In this document: positions 25,205 to 33,244 of the stretch, in pieces
Layout of the letters: every line of letters starts with the position of its first letter
Numbering within the stretch: position 1 is the stretch's first letter
Assembly (NCBI GenBank): GCA_003577165.1
Contig: QEUM01000018.1
Location: 1 to 41,810 of the forward strand
DNA from: Armatimonadota bacterium
GTDB taxonomy: Bacteria > Armatimonadota > Fimbriimonadia > Fimbriimonadales > ATM1
Reading direction: 5' to 3'
DNA length: 41,810 nt
The notes under the pieces: generated by a model
The model's database searches: none
The model's input: the letters and a program-made list of their open reading frames with translations, nothing else
Told to the model about the DNA's origin: nothing
Program-made: the position numbers and the translations under genes

Positions 25205-25583
25205 ACGAGGTTTCACGCTGGTCGAAGTCGTAGCCGCTACCGCGATCGCGGGGGTGGGCATCGTCGCCGCCATGAGCACCTTCGGCGCAATGAACGCAGC
25301 GATGGCCCGCGGCCTCGAAACGGAAAAGATGCAGCGCATCGCCGACGAGAAGTTCGACGAGATCGTCGCAACGGGAGAGGTCCCAAATACGCCGCTCTCG
25401 GGCGAAGTCACTGGCACAGACTTCGTTTGGAATGCCGAGTCGGCCACCACAGCAACCGAAAACGTCACGGAACTCATCGTAACGGTTCGTCGCTCTGCGG
25501 GGCGCGAAGACAGCGGCATCGAAGTCCGCGGCCTGGTTTTCATCCTTCCGACGTCCACGGGAGCAGCGGGGGGGACGCCTTGA
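25197..25583 (+). CDS. gspI: GspI-like minor pseudopilin
   Basis: 128 residues from a GTG at 25197 (overlapping gspH by eight bases), with GGGGAG ten bases upstream. The open frame extends 27 codons further, but this start gives a normal prepilin leader: KRG/FTLVEVVAATAIAG, Glu at mature position 5. Short passenger, ordinary for GspI. It should form the pseudopilus tip with GspJ and GspK. Confidence 0.88.
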   Translation: MAKRGFTLVEVVAATAIAGVGIVAAMSTFGAMNAAMARGLETEKMQRIADEKFDEIVATGEVPNTPLSGEVTGTDFVWNAESATTATENVTELIVTVRRSAGREDSGIEVRGLVFILPTSTGAAGGTP

Positions 25584-26293
25584 GAAGACGTGGCTTCTCG
25601 CTCATCGAGGTCATGGTGGTGCTCGCCCTGTCCGCGGTCCTCACTTTGACGATCGCGCGGGCGTTCGTTCACGCCACGGAAATGGAGCGGGCGTTTGCCA
25701 TCTCGCGAGAATCAGAAGCCCAAGCCAGAGAGTTCGAGGAGTCGATCCGAACGCTCATCGAATCGGCGTCGCTCAGTCGCTCCGCGGCGACTCTCGAATC
25801 TTTCTTCATGGCGGGCGCAGTTTCGCTCGGAGGCGACGGCATCACCTCCGACTCTCTGACCTTCACAGCGGTCAAACGACCGATGGACGCAGTCATCGGG
25901 TCGGGCTTGGATTTCGAAACGATCAACGAGCGCTTCGGCCCCCCCGGGGGAATCGAGGAAGTCTCTCTCTCGCTGACGCCGGTCGGTAACCCCGGCGAAA
26001 GGTCGGGCCTGTTTCTGCGAACACAAATGCCTGCAGACTCAGAACCGTCGCAAGGCGGCTACGAAAGGCTGCTCCTGGAAGGCGTGCAAAGTCTCCGGTT
26101 CGAGTTCTTCGACGGAGCGAGTTGGGTGGGGGCCTGGGATACCACTACGCAAACGACTCCTCGTCTTCCCGCCGCCGTGAAGATGTACTACACGACTTCG
26201 GATCAACCGGAGGTGGAGCGAGTCATCACCGTGAGGGTTCCAGCGAGCGACGCCACCATTGACAATCCCGTCACCATCGGAGGCGGCGCGTAG
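25580..26293 (+). CDS. gspJ: GspJ-like minor pseudopilin
   Basis: 237 residues from a TTG at 25580 that overlaps the gspI stop as TTGA, with a G-run just before it. Leader RRRG/FSLIEVMVVLAL with Glu at mature position 5. The frame is open for another 51 codons upstream inside gspI, but that part is not prepilin-like. The passenger has the size and beta-rich look of GspJ (RLLLEGVQSLRFEFFDGASW). Tip component together with GspI and GspK. Confidence 0.88.
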   Translation: MRRRGFSLIEVMVVLALSAVLTLTIARAFVHATEMERAFAISRESEAQAREFEESIRTLIESASLSRSAATLESFFMAGAVSLGGDGITSDSLTFTAVKRPMDAVIGSGLDFETINERFGPPGGIEEVSLSLTPVGNPGERSGLFLRTQMPADSEPSQGGYERLLLEGVQSLRFEFFDGASWVGAWDTTTQTTPRLPAAVKMYYTTSDQPEVERVITVRVPASDATIDNPVTIGGGA

Positions 26294-26294
26294 C

Positions 26295-27551
26295 ATGAGA
26301 AGAGAACGCGGAAGCGTGTTCGTCCTGTCCCTCATCACGCTTGCGGCGATCGTGGCGATGGTGGCCGGAATCGCCGCGACGCGGCGCATCGAAATGCGCG
26401 CAATCGCCAACCGAGTTTCCCTCGCGCGCGCGGAGCGCATCGCCTGGAGCGCAGCGCAAGTCGCACTCAGCGAACTGCAAACGCAACTCGACACGGCGCC
26501 CGGCACTTGGACACGGGCGGACGCCTGGGCGCAATTGGGAACGCAAGGCAACGAACGGCTCGATTACGCAGGCGGATATGCCCGCATGCAGATCGTAGAC
26601 GCGGCCGGCTTCGTGAATCTCAACGTGGCGAATGAAGCCCAACTTCGAACCATGCCCCTGACTGACGAGCAAGTCGAATCCCTGCTGGATTGGCGAGAGC
26701 CAGACTTCGCTCCGAGGGCACTGGGCGCGAAAGATGACTACTATAATGCGCTCCCCGAACCGTATAACGCCCGCCTCGGCCCGCTGGAAACTCTCGACGA
26801 ACTGCTTCTCGTAAAGGGATTCACGCCGCAGACGCTTTATGAACCCACGACCGAGCAGCCCACGACGACGACGCCCCTCCCCGGACCCGACGGCGAGGAG
26901 CCGCGCTTAGCCGAACTGGTCACAGTTCACTCCGTGTCGCCCAACATCGCGCCGGACGGGACACAGAAACTCAACGTGAACACCGCCACACTCCAGGCCC
27001 TCGTGGGGAGGGGGATACCTGCCCAACTGGCAACACAGATCATTCAGCGCCGAAACCAACAGGGCACGTTTACTTCGATGTCGGACCTGCTGGGGCTTCC
27101 CGGACTGACGACACAAAACGCTCGCGTCCTGCTCGACAACCTGTCCACTCAAAACAACGCACAGGCGAACGGCCTCGTCAACATCAACGCCGCGAGCGAG
27201 GGAGTGCTCATGACGCTCCCAGGAATGACTCGGGAACTCGCGTCCGGCATCTTCACGCTTCAGCAAACCGGTTTCCAGGGACTCGGCCAGATCTTCGACG
27301 TGCCAGGAATGTCGGTGCAGGCGATTCGCCCGTTCGTGGACATGATTACGACGACGACTCGCTCCTGGACGATACGCACCATGGGAATCACAGGAGGGAT
27401 TCGATACGCCCTCGAAACGAATGTCATCGTCGTCAACGGGCGGCTTCGCGTGCTCTCTACCCGCCGCGTGTCTCCCGAACTCGCGATGACGATCTGGCGA
27501 TGGGACGAGGAAACGACGACGAGTCGAGAACTCGGAGGAGTGCTGCCGTGA
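26295..27551 (+). CDS. gspK: GspK-like minor pseudopilin with helix-hairpin-helix repeats
   Basis: 418 residues; the ATG at 26295 follows the gspJ stop by one base, with GGAGGCGG upstream. The leader RRERG/SVFVLSLITLAAIVAMV has no Glu at position 5, as is usual for GspK. The body contains three related segments that look like ComEA-type helix-hairpin-helix units: FVNLNVANEAQLRTMPLTDE, LNVNTATLQALVGRG with DLLGLPGLT, and LVNINAASEGVLMTLPGMT with IFDVPGMS. A Thr/Pro-rich linker (TEQPTTTTPLPGPDGEE) lies around residue 200. It caps the pseudopilus. The repeat number seems greater than in the classical protein. Confidence 0.88.
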   Translation: MRRERGSVFVLSLITLAAIVAMVAGIAATRRIEMRAIANRVSLARAERIAWSAAQVALSELQTQLDTAPGTWTRADAWAQLGTQGNERLDYAGGYARMQIVDAAGFVNLNVANEAQLRTMPLTDEQVESLLDWREPDFAPRALGAKDDYYNALPEPYNARLGPLETLDELLLVKGFTPQTLYEPTTEQPTTTTPLPGPDGEEPRLAELVTVHSVSPNIAPDGTQKLNVNTATLQALVGRGIPAQLATQIIQRRNQQGTFTSMSDLLGLPGLTTQNARVLLDNLSTQNNAQANGLVNINAASEGVLMTLPGMTRELASGIFTLQQTGFQGLGQIFDVPGMSVQAIRPFVDMITTTTRSWTIRTMGITGGIRYALETNVIVVNGRLRVLSTRRVSPELAMTIWRWDEETTTSRELGGVLP

Positions 27552-28825
27552 GCCCGACGACCTCCGCCGCCTACGCGATCGAGCCTTCGCCAGACGGAAT
27601 TCTCGCCGGACGCATCGGTCAGAAACACACGGAGAGGTTTCGATCTTTAGAAGAGGCAAGAGGCGCGCTGGGGAGGGGGCCCGCAGTCGTCGCCCTGCCT
27701 CGCAGGAGCCTGTTCGTCAGAACTATGCGCGTGCCGAACGCATCGAAAGCGGACGTGCGCGCGGCCGTTGCAACGCAACTCGGACTTCTCTTGCCACTCG
27801 ATCCTGCGGACATCGCATTCGACTTCCATCTGACCGACGACGTGAACACCGAGGGACGACTCGCGACTGTTTTTGCCCTGAATGCGCAGCAGTTGGAAGA
27901 ACTCAAGGCTTCGCTCGCGGCAGCCGACATCGAGGTGTCCGGATTCGTGCCCTCCTGTTTGGGCAGCATGGTCCTCGCTTCGCAACTCAGAGTCCCCGAT
28001 TGCCTTGTCATCTCTCAATCAGCAGCAGGCCTGGGGTTCGACGTCATCCGCGGTGGCGAAATCACTTATGCGCGCGAGGCGCCTACCGTGGCAGAAGAAG
28101 ACTCGCTTCGCGGTGAAATCGCTCGAACTCTCGCGGCCGCATCCGAATCGGACCTGCCGATCGTGATGGCGGATGGACTCGCTCTTCCCTCGGCAGAATT
28201 TCAATCCAACGAATCCCCGCTCGTCGACCTCGCCTCCCACGAAGCCCAGAGGATGCACGTCTCTCTCGAATCGCCGAGGGCGCTCATGGAGAGGGAAAAA
28301 GCGAAGCGAGCGGCCAAGACTCGATTCACGGTTCTTCTCTGCGCGGCCGCAGCCGTCATGTGGACATGGGTGTTCCTCAACGACTCCGATGTGAATCGCG
28401 CGGCGAGACAATCCGAAGCGAGATTTGCAGCTTCGCTTCGCACGCTGAATTCAGCCGTCACAGCCGCCGAAGCGAGGCTGCTCGAAAAAACGAAACTCAA
28501 GACGACCCTTGATCGCGCGTTTGCGCCCAAGCAGGCCATCGAAGACGTGTTGGCGGTCGTTTCGAATCACACCAACGACGGAGTCTGGCTGACGAACTTC
28601 TCTGCAGAATTCGGAAAGCCCCTGGAAGTGAGAGGTACCGCGCTCACCAATGACAATGTTTCGACGTTCGTCGCGGACTTGGAGGGCGATCAGAGGTTCC
28701 GCGACGTGCGCCTGCTGTTTGCGAACAACGGAACCATCGAAGAAAGACACGTCGTTCAGTTCGCCGTTCAAGCCCACGTGATCGGCAACCTCCCGATCGT
28801 CGATCCGAAGAAGGGGGGGAAGTGA
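27548..28825 (+). CDS. gspL: GspL/PilMN-like inner-membrane assembly protein
   Basis: 425 residues from a GTG overlapping the gspK stop (GTGA). A cytoplasmic domain of about 255 residues with an actin-like/PilM appearance (ALPRRSLFVRTMRVPNA, AATQLGLLLPLDPADIAFDFH) is followed by one transmembrane helix (about 260-277), a coiled coil and a small periplasmic domain of PilN type (DGVWLTNFSAEFGKPLEVRGTA-like pattern). GspL recruits the GspE ATPase to the membrane. Similarity to GspL is structural and positional rather than by clear sequence motif. Confidence 0.8.
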   Translation: MSPTTSAAYAIEPSPDGILAGRIGQKHTERFRSLEEARGALGRGPAVVALPRRSLFVRTMRVPNASKADVRAAVATQLGLLLPLDPADIAFDFHLTDDVNTEGRLATVFALNAQQLEELKASLAAADIEVSGFVPSCLGSMVLASQLRVPDCLVISQSAAGLGFDVIRGGEITYAREAPTVAEEDSLRGEIARTLAAASESDLPIVMADGLALPSAEFQSNESPLVDLASHEAQRMHVSLESPRALMEREKAKRAAKTRFTVLLCAAAAVMWTWVFLNDSDVNRAARQSEARFAASLRTLNSAVTAAEARLLEKTKLKTTLDRAFAPKQAIEDVLAVVSNHTNDGVWLTNFSAEFGKPLEVRGTALTNDNVSTFVADLEGDQRFRDVRLLFANNGTIEERHVVQFAVQAHVIGNLPIVDPKKGGK

Positions 28826-29361
28826 TGGCCCCTCGCGTCTCTCAGGATCGAATCTTCAGCCTCATTCAACTGGTCGCAATCCTCGCCATCCTCGGCGCGG
28901 GCATCGCGATTCTCTTCCCGAAAGAGGCGGAAACCACGCCCTTGGGCGTCCGCAAATCCAAGGAGGCCGAACTGCGGAAGAAAGCCTCCGCCGCAAAGAC
29001 CCGGGCCGAGGCGGTCGAGGCTGAGATCTCCAAGGTCCTCTGGACCGAATCGAACGAGCAGATCGAGGCCACGGCGCTCGCAGTCGTGGACAAGACCGCG
29101 AAGGCTCGCGGCGTCCGCATCTCTGGGTTCCGACCCCAAAAGCCGATGACCGAACAGGGCCTAACTCGAGTCCCCTTCCTCGTGTCCGTCGAGGGCACGT
29201 TTCCGGCGGTTTGCGACCTGGCCCGCGATCTGGGAACAAGGGAGAACAGGCTCGCTGTAAATATCATACAGGTAGCCTCCGCCGATGCGGCCTCCGATCG
29301 GGTGAACGCCACGATCGGGATATTGGCGTTCCGGGTCGCCCAAGGAGCCTCCAGCAAGTGA
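28825..29361 (+). CDS. gspM: GspM/PilO-like inner-membrane protein
   Basis: 178 residues from an ATG sharing one base with the gspL stop; a GTG at 28822 is an alternative. The layout is a short N-terminus, one transmembrane helix (SLIQLVAILAILGAGIAILF), a coiled coil (KSKEAELRKKASAAKTRAEAVEAE, about 45-75) and a small alpha/beta periplasmic domain (GLTRVPFLVSVEGTFPAVCD). This is the GspM/PilO architecture, and it pairs with GspL in the inner-membrane platform. Confidence 0.8.
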   Translation: MAPRVSQDRIFSLIQLVAILAILGAGIAILFPKEAETTPLGVRKSKEAELRKKASAAKTRAEAVEAEISKVLWTESNEQIEATALAVVDKTAKARGVRISGFRPQKPMTEQGLTRVPFLVSVEGTFPAVCDLARDLGTRENRLAVNIIQVASADAASDRVNATIGILAFRVAQGASSK

Positions 29362-30005
29362 AGAGTCTAAAGGTTTCTCGACCCGTTGTGTACCTCGGGC
29401 TGATCGCAGTCGCGGTGGCAGCCTTCCTGCTGACGGAGGAAGAACCCGCCCGGAAGTCAACAACGAAGCCCAAGACCGTCGCCTCAAAGCCCGGCGACAG
29501 ATCCGCCTTCACAGAAGAGGACTACAAGGCGACCTTCGAGCCGGTAAGCGGCCCGGTCAAGAACAGTTTCCAGCCCCTGGTGCTCCGGTACGGCGGGCTG
29601 GACGCCGGCCTCTTGACCCCCAACGTCGTGCCCCTCGAGTTCGCCGGCGGCGAGCCGAACTGGGCCCTGACGGGCATCGCCTACGTGGACGGCGTGCCGA
29701 CCGCCTTGATCGAGAACTCGTCTACGGGGGAAGGCTTCTTCGTCAAGCACGGCGACCAGTTCAAAGCGTCCACCGTGGTTCGGATCACGCCGAACTCCGT
29801 TGTTCTGTCCGGCCCGGGTGGCATCGCGAAGACCTTAACCATCGTCACCGAGGCCTTCGGCGCCTACGCGGCTCAGTCTCCCGCGCCGCTGGACGTCGGC
29901 CCAGCCGCCAACCGCGCCCTAACGGGTGAAATAACCGTGACGCCCGAAGCGAACACCACGCCTACCACACCGCCTCAAGGATCGGAGGGAGGAAATGAAA
30001 ATTAA
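29358..30005 (+). CDS. GspC/PilP-like linker protein
   Basis: 215 residues from a GTG overlapping the gspM stop (GTGA). One N-terminal transmembrane helix (VVYLGLIAVAVAAFLL), a basic flexible linker (RKSTTKPKTVASK), then a small beta domain (ALTGIAYVDGVPTALIENSS, GDQFKASTVVRITPNSVVLS) resembling the homology region of GspC or PilP, and a Thr/Pro-rich tail. Such proteins connect the inner-membrane platform to the secretin. Its 3' end overlaps the secretin gene by 11 bases. The beta-domain resemblance and the position support the role; the exact orthology is unclear. Confidence 0.7.
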   Translation: MKSLKVSRPVVYLGLIAVAVAAFLLTEEEPARKSTTKPKTVASKPGDRSAFTEEDYKATFEPVSGPVKNSFQPLVLRYGGLDAGLLTPNVVPLEFAGGEPNWALTGIAYVDGVPTALIENSSTGEGFFVKHGDQFKASTVVRITPNSVVLSGPGGIAKTLTIVTEAFGAYAAQSPAPLDVGPAANRALTGEITVTPEANTTPTTPPQGSEGGNEN

Positions 30006-32412
30006 GAGACTCCTCATCGCAACGCTCGCGCTGCTGCCTTGCATCGCGGCGCCCCAGTTCGACTTTGGCTCTCAGTCGGCGCCCAAGCCCTGGGAGTCGT
30101 TCGAACTGAACAAGAAGACCACCGTCCGGCTGGACTTCCGAAACGCCAACGTCGACAACGTCATCGCGTTCTATTCGAAGACGTCCGGAATTACGATCGT
30201 CAAAGATCCCGCCCTTACGGGCACGATTACCCTGACCAGCGCAAAGGCCGTTCCTCTGACCGAGGCGTTCCAGATCCTCTCCTCGACGCTCAAGTTGAAG
30301 AACTTCGAGATCGTGAAGGAAGGAAACCTGCTGGTCATCCAACAGGTTCGACAGCGAGGCGGTGGATTCAGCATGACCTCAATGTCGCCGGAGGACTTGC
30401 AGCGAATGCTCTCCGGCAGCGGCAACAGCGAACTCCGCGTGTACCAATTGGAATTCGCCAATGCGACTCAAGTGGCGCGGGTGATCAACGAGGTGTTCGC
30501 GCAGAACCAGCAGAACCCGTTCCAACAGTTTGCTCAGATGATGATGGGCGGAGGCGGCCAAGGCGGTCGCAATCAACGCGGCAACTTCGGGCAGTTCGGA
30601 CGGGGGGGCGTCACAACGCAAACCGTTCGAGCGTCCGCCGATGACTACAGCAACACGGTCATCGTGAACGCTCCGTCCCGAGACCATGAACAGGTCGCAC
30701 GCATCATCCGCGAAATTGACAAGGACATCGAGCAGCCGCAGAAACCTCGCGTCTATCCTTTGAGATATGCGAACGCGAACGAACTGGTGCCGATCGTTCA
30801 AAACATCTTAATAACGAACGCCCCGAAGGGCCGCGGAGGACAGGGCTCGCAGAACGTCCCGATAGACCAGCGATTCGGCGCGGCCATGCGCACCGGCAAC
30901 TTCCAGGCTGCATTCGGAACGGTGCTCGCCGACGCAAGGACGAACTCCCTCGTCGTCACGGCGACCGAATCGAACCTTGCGATCCTGGATCAAGTTCTCC
31001 AAGAACTCGATCAAGAAGTCGCCTACGAGTCGGCCACTTTTGTGATTCCCCTCGATAACGCGCGCGCGGATCAGATGGCACAACTCCTGAGCCAAGCGTT
31101 CGGCACTCGCGGCTCCAACACGAGAACGGGCACCGGAGTCCAGGGCTTTGGCGGAGCGAACCGAAACATGCAGAACCCCAACAACCGAAACCGCGGCAAC
31201 ACGGGCGGCGGAGGCTTTGGTGGAGGCGGCGGATTCGGCGGCGGTGGAGGTTTCGGTGGAGGCGGCCGCGGAGGAAACACCGAGGAACTTACCGACGAAC
31301 TCTATCTTCAGTTAGAGGACCCACAGGCCGACGCGGGTCTGCTCGCGACCGAGGTGCAAATTCAGGGCGGTCAGTTCGGACGCCTGTTCGGCGGTCAGGG
31401 AACGCAAGGCGGGGGCGCAGCGCTCGGCCGCAATCAGGAAGGTCAAGTCGTCAACGTGCGCGACCTCGGCGGCCAAGTGACGGTCATCGCAGACCCGAAC
31501 ACGAACAGCCTGATCGTCGTGACGAATCCGGAGAACGAACAGATCATTCGCAGCATCCTGGAGCAACTCGACCGAATTCCGGAACAGGTGATGATCGAGA
31601 CGATGATCATCGAGGCGACGCTCGACAAATCCAGCCAGTTCGGAGTCGAGTGGAAGTTCGCTCACAAGAACATCTTCGGCACAAGCGCCGCAGGCGACGC
31701 GGAGCAGAACTTCGGCCTTGAAGGAGCGAACCCGCCCCTTCAGGGCTTCCGATATTCTCTCACCAGCGGCGACCTAACTGCGTTCATCAATCTGCTGAGG
31801 ACCGACAACAAGTTCCAGGTGCTCTCGACACCCAGAATCTTCACCTCGAACAACGTCCAAGCGGAGATCAACATCAGCCAAAGGGTGCCGTACGTCCTCA
31901 GCACGCGCGAGGACCCGAACGGCAACCTCACTTTCAACTACGCCTTTGAAGACGTGGGAATCATCTTGACGGTCACCCCGCGAATCACGCGCGACGGCAC
32001 CGTTACGATGGACATTACGCAAACGGCGAACGACCTGCAAGGTTTCACGTCGTTCAACGCGCCCATCATCAACCAGAGGTCTGCTCAAACGACGGTTTCC
32101 GTCAAAGACGGGGAGACCATCATTCTCGGCGGAATCATCCGCAACACCGTGACATCATCCGTGAAGAAGGTTCCGCTGCTCGGTGACATCCCACTCTTGG
32201 GTGAGTTGTTCCGCTCGACTTCCAAGCAGGATGTAAAGACTGAACTACTCGTTTTCCTGACTCCGCGAATCGTGCGAGACCCCGCCGAAGCAGCGAAGCT
32301 TCGCGAAGACGAAGAGAAGAGACTTTCTGCCGGCGCAAAGAAGAAGTTGGACGAAGCAAAGAACTCAGGCGCGGCGGGGGGAAATGGCAATAAAGGAGGC
32401 AATGGATCATGA
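29995..32412 (+). CDS. gspD: GspD-type secretin
   Basis: 805 residues with a Sec signal peptide (KRLLIATLALLPCIAAP). The outer-membrane channel of the secretion system. The N0 domain is at about 36-115 (TVRLDFRNANVDNVIAFYSK), followed by N1-N3 type repeats (VYQLEFANATQVARVINEVF, VYPLRYANANELVPIVQNIL, TFVIPLDNARADQMAQLLSQ). The C-terminal secretin domain has VPYVLSTRED, VGIILTVTPRITRDGTVTM and VPLLGDIPLLGELFRST. A glycine-rich stretch (residues about 402-426, mostly G and F) is inserted between repeats and looks like a flexible loop. The start is an ATG with GGAGGGAGGAA upstream. Coupled to the next gene by ATGA. Confidence 0.94.
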   Translation: MKIKRLLIATLALLPCIAAPQFDFGSQSAPKPWESFELNKKTTVRLDFRNANVDNVIAFYSKTSGITIVKDPALTGTITLTSAKAVPLTEAFQILSSTLKLKNFEIVKEGNLLVIQQVRQRGGGFSMTSMSPEDLQRMLSGSGNSELRVYQLEFANATQVARVINEVFAQNQQNPFQQFAQMMMGGGGQGGRNQRGNFGQFGRGGVTTQTVRASADDYSNTVIVNAPSRDHEQVARIIREIDKDIEQPQKPRVYPLRYANANELVPIVQNILITNAPKGRGGQGSQNVPIDQRFGAAMRTGNFQAAFGTVLADARTNSLVVTATESNLAILDQVLQELDQEVAYESATFVIPLDNARADQMAQLLSQAFGTRGSNTRTGTGVQGFGGANRNMQNPNNRNRGNTGGGGFGGGGGFGGGGGFGGGGRGGNTEELTDELYLQLEDPQADAGLLATEVQIQGGQFGRLFGGQGTQGGGAALGRNQEGQVVNVRDLGGQVTVIADPNTNSLIVVTNPENEQIIRSILEQLDRIPEQVMIETMIIEATLDKSSQFGVEWKFAHKNIFGTSAAGDAEQNFGLEGANPPLQGFRYSLTSGDLTAFINLLRTDNKFQVLSTPRIFTSNNVQAEINISQRVPYVLSTREDPNGNLTFNYAFEDVGIILTVTPRITRDGTVTMDITQTANDLQGFTSFNAPIINQRSAQTTVSVKDGETIILGGIIRNTVTSSVKKVPLLGDIPLLGELFRSTSKQDVKTELLVFLTPRIVRDPAEAAKLREDEEKRLSAGAKKKLDEAKNSGAAGGNGNKGGNGS

Positions 32413-33122
32413 ATCAAGTCAAGTGGGCCGCTAAGGCATTCGCAATCGCGGCTCTTTTCGCACTTCTCGTTGGCGCGTATGCGCAAGGTGGTGGCGGCGG
32501 CGGACGCGGTTTCGGCGGCCAGCGCGGCGGAATGTTCGGCTTCGGCGGAAACAACCTCGGCCTTGGCCTGCTGATGCGCGCCGACGTGCAGCGAGACCTC
32601 GCGCTCACCGCAGACCAAAAGGCACAACTCCAGGCGATCTCGCAGGCCGCACAGGATCAGCGGCGCGCGATGTTCGAGGAGATGCGCAACAGCGGCGGCG
32701 GTGGCAACTTCGAAGAGATGCGCGCAACCATGGAGAAGATGAACGCCGAGACCGACAAGAAGGCTCTCGCCGTTCTCACCGACGCCCAGCGAAAGCGAGC
32801 GAAGGAGATCTCAGTTCAACTCTCTGGGAACCGAGCGATCCTCAACCCCGAGATCCAGAAGGACCTCGGCATGACGCAAGAGCAGATAGACAAGGCCAAG
32901 AAACTCCAGGAGAACTTCCAGGCCGCGATGCAGGCGCTCATGCAGGACATGAGAGACGGCGCCCTTTCTCGCGAGGAGTTGCAGAGCAAGATGGAGGCGA
33001 ACAACAAGGTCCTCGACACGGAACTTGGCAAAATCCTCACTCCTGCTCAGGCCGATAAACTGAAGGCGATGGGCGGCGCCCCGTTCAAAGCGGACCCGCC
33101 GCAGCCGCCTCCGACAGCCTAA
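32409..33122 (+). CDS. Periplasmic LTxxQ (Spy/CpxP-like) protein coupled to the secretin
   Basis: 237 residues. A Sec signal peptide (AKAFAIAALFALLVGAYAQ) precedes a Gly/Arg-rich segment and a long helical region with four LTxxQ-type motifs (LTADQ, LTDAQ, MTQEQ, LTPAQ). Spy and CpxP proteins with such motifs are periplasmic chaperones or stress sensors; others bind metals. There is no Cys and little His, so metal binding is unlikely. Its ATG overlaps the gspD stop, and a terminator follows at once, so it is truly part of the secretion operon. It may be a chaperone or stabiliser for secreted cargo or the secretin; that is inference. Confidence 0.8.
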   Translation: MNQVKWAAKAFAIAALFALLVGAYAQGGGGGGRGFGGQRGGMFGFGGNNLGLGLLMRADVQRDLALTADQKAQLQAISQAAQDQRRAMFEEMRNSGGGGNFEEMRATMEKMNAETDKKALAVLTDAQRKRAKEISVQLSGNRAILNPEIQKDLGMTQEQIDKAKKLQENFQAAMQALMQDMRDGALSREELQSKMEANNKVLDTELGKILTPAQADKLKAMGGAPFKADPPQPPPTA

Positions 33123-33140
33123 AACTCGATTGCTGTTCCG

Positions 33141-33176
33141 GCCCCGAAGCGCTCGCTTTGGGGTCGTTTTTCTTTG
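33141..33176 (+). terminator. Intrinsic terminator of the type II secretion operon
   Basis: GGCCCCGAAGC (33141-33151) pairs with GCTTTGGGGTC (33156-33166) using two G-U pairs and a four-base loop. It is followed by GTTTTTCTTT. It lies 19 bases after the LTxxQ gene stop, the right place to end the operon. Confidence 0.85.
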
Positions 33177-33232
33177 CCGATTCGGGCCGGGCAAGAGGCC
33201 CCAATCTCAATCCACTCAACCCATGGACTGAC

Positions 33233-33238
33233 TATAAT
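33233..33238 (+). promoter_or_regulatory. Consensus -10 box, probable leaderless start
   Basis: TATAAT (perfect consensus) ends six bases before the ATG at 33245. A start site 6-8 bases downstream would coincide with the ATG, giving an mRNA with no leader. In keeping with this, no Shine-Dalgarno is present. No convincing -35 is visible. Confidence 0.6.
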
Positions 33239-33244
33239 TACTCC

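Noticed and set aside
31200-31275. Short direct repeats that might suggest a CRISPR or satellite array
   Set aside because: The repeats are 6-15 bases, in frame, and encode a Gly-rich loop of the secretin.
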